Below are positions 62,515-64,000 of a stretch of 64,000 nucleotides of DNA, piece after piece (position 1 is the first letter of the stretch; every line of letters begins with the position of its first letter). The stretch is taken from NCBI GenBank assembly GCA_001464625.1, contig LNFJ01000062.1, forward strand, positions 1 through 64,000, in the 5' to 3' direction. A program made the translations under genes and the position numbers. The notes under the pieces are model-generated. The model did not search any database. It was not told the DNA's origin and worked only from the letters and a program-made list of their open reading frames with translations. This DNA is from Bacteroidia bacterium Ga0077558 (GTDB lineage Bacteria; Bacteroidota; Bacteroidia; Chitinophagales; Chitinophagaceae).

Positions 62515-63912
62515 ATGAAACTGATACTAAGATATACTTGTTTGTTAGTGCTGATAGCAATTACCAATACTACGCAGGCACAAATACTGCGCAAAGCGGG
62601 GCAAAAGGCAGAGCAAAGAGTTAAAGACAGAGCCGATAGAAAAATAGACCAAACTATTGACAAGGGGCTTGACAAAGTGGAAACCGGTATTGACAGCCTT
62701 GGCAAAAAAGAAAAAAAGAATAACAAGAAAAATGAAACTGGGTCTGGCGAAAACCAAACCTCAGCAGAGGAAAGTAATAATAACTCTTTGCCTCATCAAC
62801 CAGCAGGCAACCCACAAAGCGATATTAACGGCAGCAGTGGTAACACCCCAGCTCTATTCAAGGTGGATAGCAAATTCGACTTTGTACCCGGAGACAAAAT
62901 TGTATTACTAGAAGATTTCTCATCTTACCCCATAGGAGACTTTCCCAACAAATGGATAACCAACGGTACTGGGGAAATTGTAAAAGCAACAGATGGCACC
63001 TCCATCAACTACTTGAAAATAACAAAAGAAGCAGTGTTCTATCCTTCTTCTGTTAAAACATTACCCGATGAATTTACGTTGGAATGTGATTTGCTTTGCA
63101 ACGAAGACTTCAACTACTACTCTTACGAATTTGCCATTGGATTGACCAATGCAAAAGATCTCAAAACACAATGGAATTACTTTGGCCGGTTTGGGCATGG
63201 CGGCGAAAACAACAGTCGTGTTGAAATGCTATTGCACCCGAATGATGAAGGCAATAAAGAAGGGCTTACTTATTTTGTAGCCACACACAAAACAAATGAA
63301 AGCTTACGCAACAATGCCAATCAAAACCAGCTCTCGGTAAGAGCCGGTAATCACAAAGTACATATATCTATCTGGCGGCAGAAACAGCGGGTAAGAATTT
63401 ACCTGAACGATAAAAAAGTATGGGATATACCCACCGCCTTTGAAGCCAATATTCCTGTAAACAGTATTTACTTCAGAACTAACGGAACCGATAATGACAG
63501 GGATGCCTATTATATAACCAATATAAAACTGGCAACAAGCAATCCCAACACAAAACAAAAGCTGTTAACAGAAGGAAAATTCAGCACCAGTAATATTTTA
63601 TTTGATGTAAACAGCGACAAGATAAAACCTGAAAGCTACGGTGCTATTAAAGAAATTGCCAATGTATTAAATGAGAATACAAGTGTAAGGGTAAAAGTTA
63701 CGGGACATACAGACAGTGATGGCGATGATGCCGCCAACCTGGAGCTATCTAAAAAAAGAGCGGTGGCCGTAAAAAATTATCTCGCACAAAATTTCAATAT
63801 TGATGCTAGCCGTATGGAAACGGATGGTAAAGGAGAAACGCAACCTGTTGTTAAAAACTATAATGTAGAAAACAAAGCGCAAAACAGAAGAGTGGAATTT
63901 GTTAAGCTCTAA
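62515..63912 (+). CDS. OmpA-family outer-membrane/peptidoglycan-binding protein
   Basis: 465 residues. Signal peptide (MKLILRYTCLLVLIAITNTTQAQ), a charged helical stretch with R-KDRADRK and QTIDKGLDKVE repeats, a low-complexity Asn/Lys/Ser linker, and a concanavalin-like beta-sandwich (about 125-345, VLLEDFSSYPIGDFPNKW). The C-terminal OmpA domain follows (about 350-465), with SNILFDVNSDKIKPES, VTGHTDSDGDDAANLELS and the peptidoglycan-binding NRRVEF end. The domain pairing suggests an envelope anchor. Confidence 0.9.
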   Translation: MKLILRYTCLLVLIAITNTTQAQILRKAGQKAEQRVKDRADRKIDQTIDKGLDKVETGIDSLGKKEKKNNKKNETGSGENQTSAEESNNNSLPHQPAGNPQSDINGSSGNTPALFKVDSKFDFVPGDKIVLLEDFSSYPIGDFPNKWITNGTGEIVKATDGTSINYLKITKEAVFYPSSVKTLPDEFTLECDLLCNEDFNYYSYEFAIGLTNAKDLKTQWNYFGRFGHGGENNSRVEMLLHPNDEGNKEGLTYFVATHKTNESLRNNANQNQLSVRAGNHKVHISIWRQKQRVRIYLNDKKVWDIPTAFEANIPVNSIYFRTNGTDNDRDAYYITNIKLATSNPNTKQKLLTEGKFSTSNILFDVNSDKIKPESYGAIKEIANVLNENTSVRVKVTGHTDSDGDDAANLELSKKRAVAVKNYLAQNFNIDASRMETDGKGETQPVVKNYNVENKAQNRRVEFVKL

Positions 63913-64000
63913 GAAAAAATGGTTTTGCTACATACAGATGTAGCAGCCTCGTTCTTATCTGGCAGTAGTTTTAATAATCTATCAACTTATAAAAATTTAA

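Overview
The window looks like chromosomal DNA of a Bacteroidetes bacterium, most likely from the Chitinophagaceae or a close relative. The evidence is gliding-motility and type IX secretion genes (gldF, gldG, gldJ, porV), a MurF-alanine racemase fusion, bacillithiol synthesis (bshA), DUF4292, DUF983 and DUF6132 proteins, and repeated matches to the Bacteroidetes -7 promoter box TAnnTTTG. Shine-Dalgarno signals are scarce. I saw no insertion sequence, CRISPR array, rRNA or origin. One tRNA, Ser(GGA), is present.

Layout. 1-1.5 kb: end of iscS, then iscU and an iscA-type gene (Fe-S assembly). 1.6-8.5 kb: gldFG, terC, murF-alr and lspA. 9-12.9 kb: fumC, a secreted GH29 fucosidase and an enoyl-CoA hydratase. 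13-21.6 kb: a very large cyclic beta-glucan synthase (NdvB type) broken into two reading frames. 21.6-23 kb: a small secreted protein and a PIG-L deacetylase. 23.2-29 kb: a tight five-gene minus-strand operon, XRE regulator - NurA-like nuclease - HerA-like ATPase - Myb/SANT-like plus Trm1-like methyltransferase - AlbA_2/Schlafen-type ATPase-fold protein. It looks AT-richer than its surroundings and has the make-up of a defence or genome-surveillance system. 29.1-29.4 kb: palindromic and 24-bp tandem repeats. 29.4-33.1 kb: the transglutaminase / alpha-E / ATP-grasp trio, interrupted by a repeat cluster. 33-39.6 kb: housekeeping genes (B12-binding protein, aldo/keto reductase, gltX, polysaccharide deacetylase, lipoprotein, tatD, tRNA-Ser, DUF983).

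39.6-49.7 kb is a sulfide/sulfane-sulfur island: thioredoxins, sulfide:quinone oxidoreductase, two YeeE/YedE transporters, two small rhodaneses, a persulfide-dioxygenase-like MBL-rhodanese fusion, a TSUP exporter and a Crp-family regulator. Five Crp-like dyads (GTGA-N6-TCAC type) stand upstream of six of its genes, five of them 51-56 bp from the start codon, which suggests one regulon. The inferred flow is: sulfide oxidised to persulfide at the membrane, sulfane sulfur carried by rhodaneses and thioredoxin, persulfide oxidised to sulfite, and sulfite or thiosulfate moved by TSUP and YeeE proteins. bshA at 58-59 kb could supply the low-molecular-weight thiol.

49.7-64 kb: a second stand-alone murF, gldJ, a roughly 970-bp gene-poor gap, porV, ispF, dut, a DUF4292 lipoprotein, an EnvC-like factor with degenerate LytM residues, bshA, an M28 peptidase, a decayed DEAD-box helicase, a YD-repeat-like lipoprotein and an OmpA-family protein.

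A recurrent feature is the presence of short 'word' repeats (CTTGTGC-, AGCTC-, AAACC- and GACTCC-based) immediately upstream of genes, often just before the -7 box. One such repeat lies inside the coding sequence of gltX.
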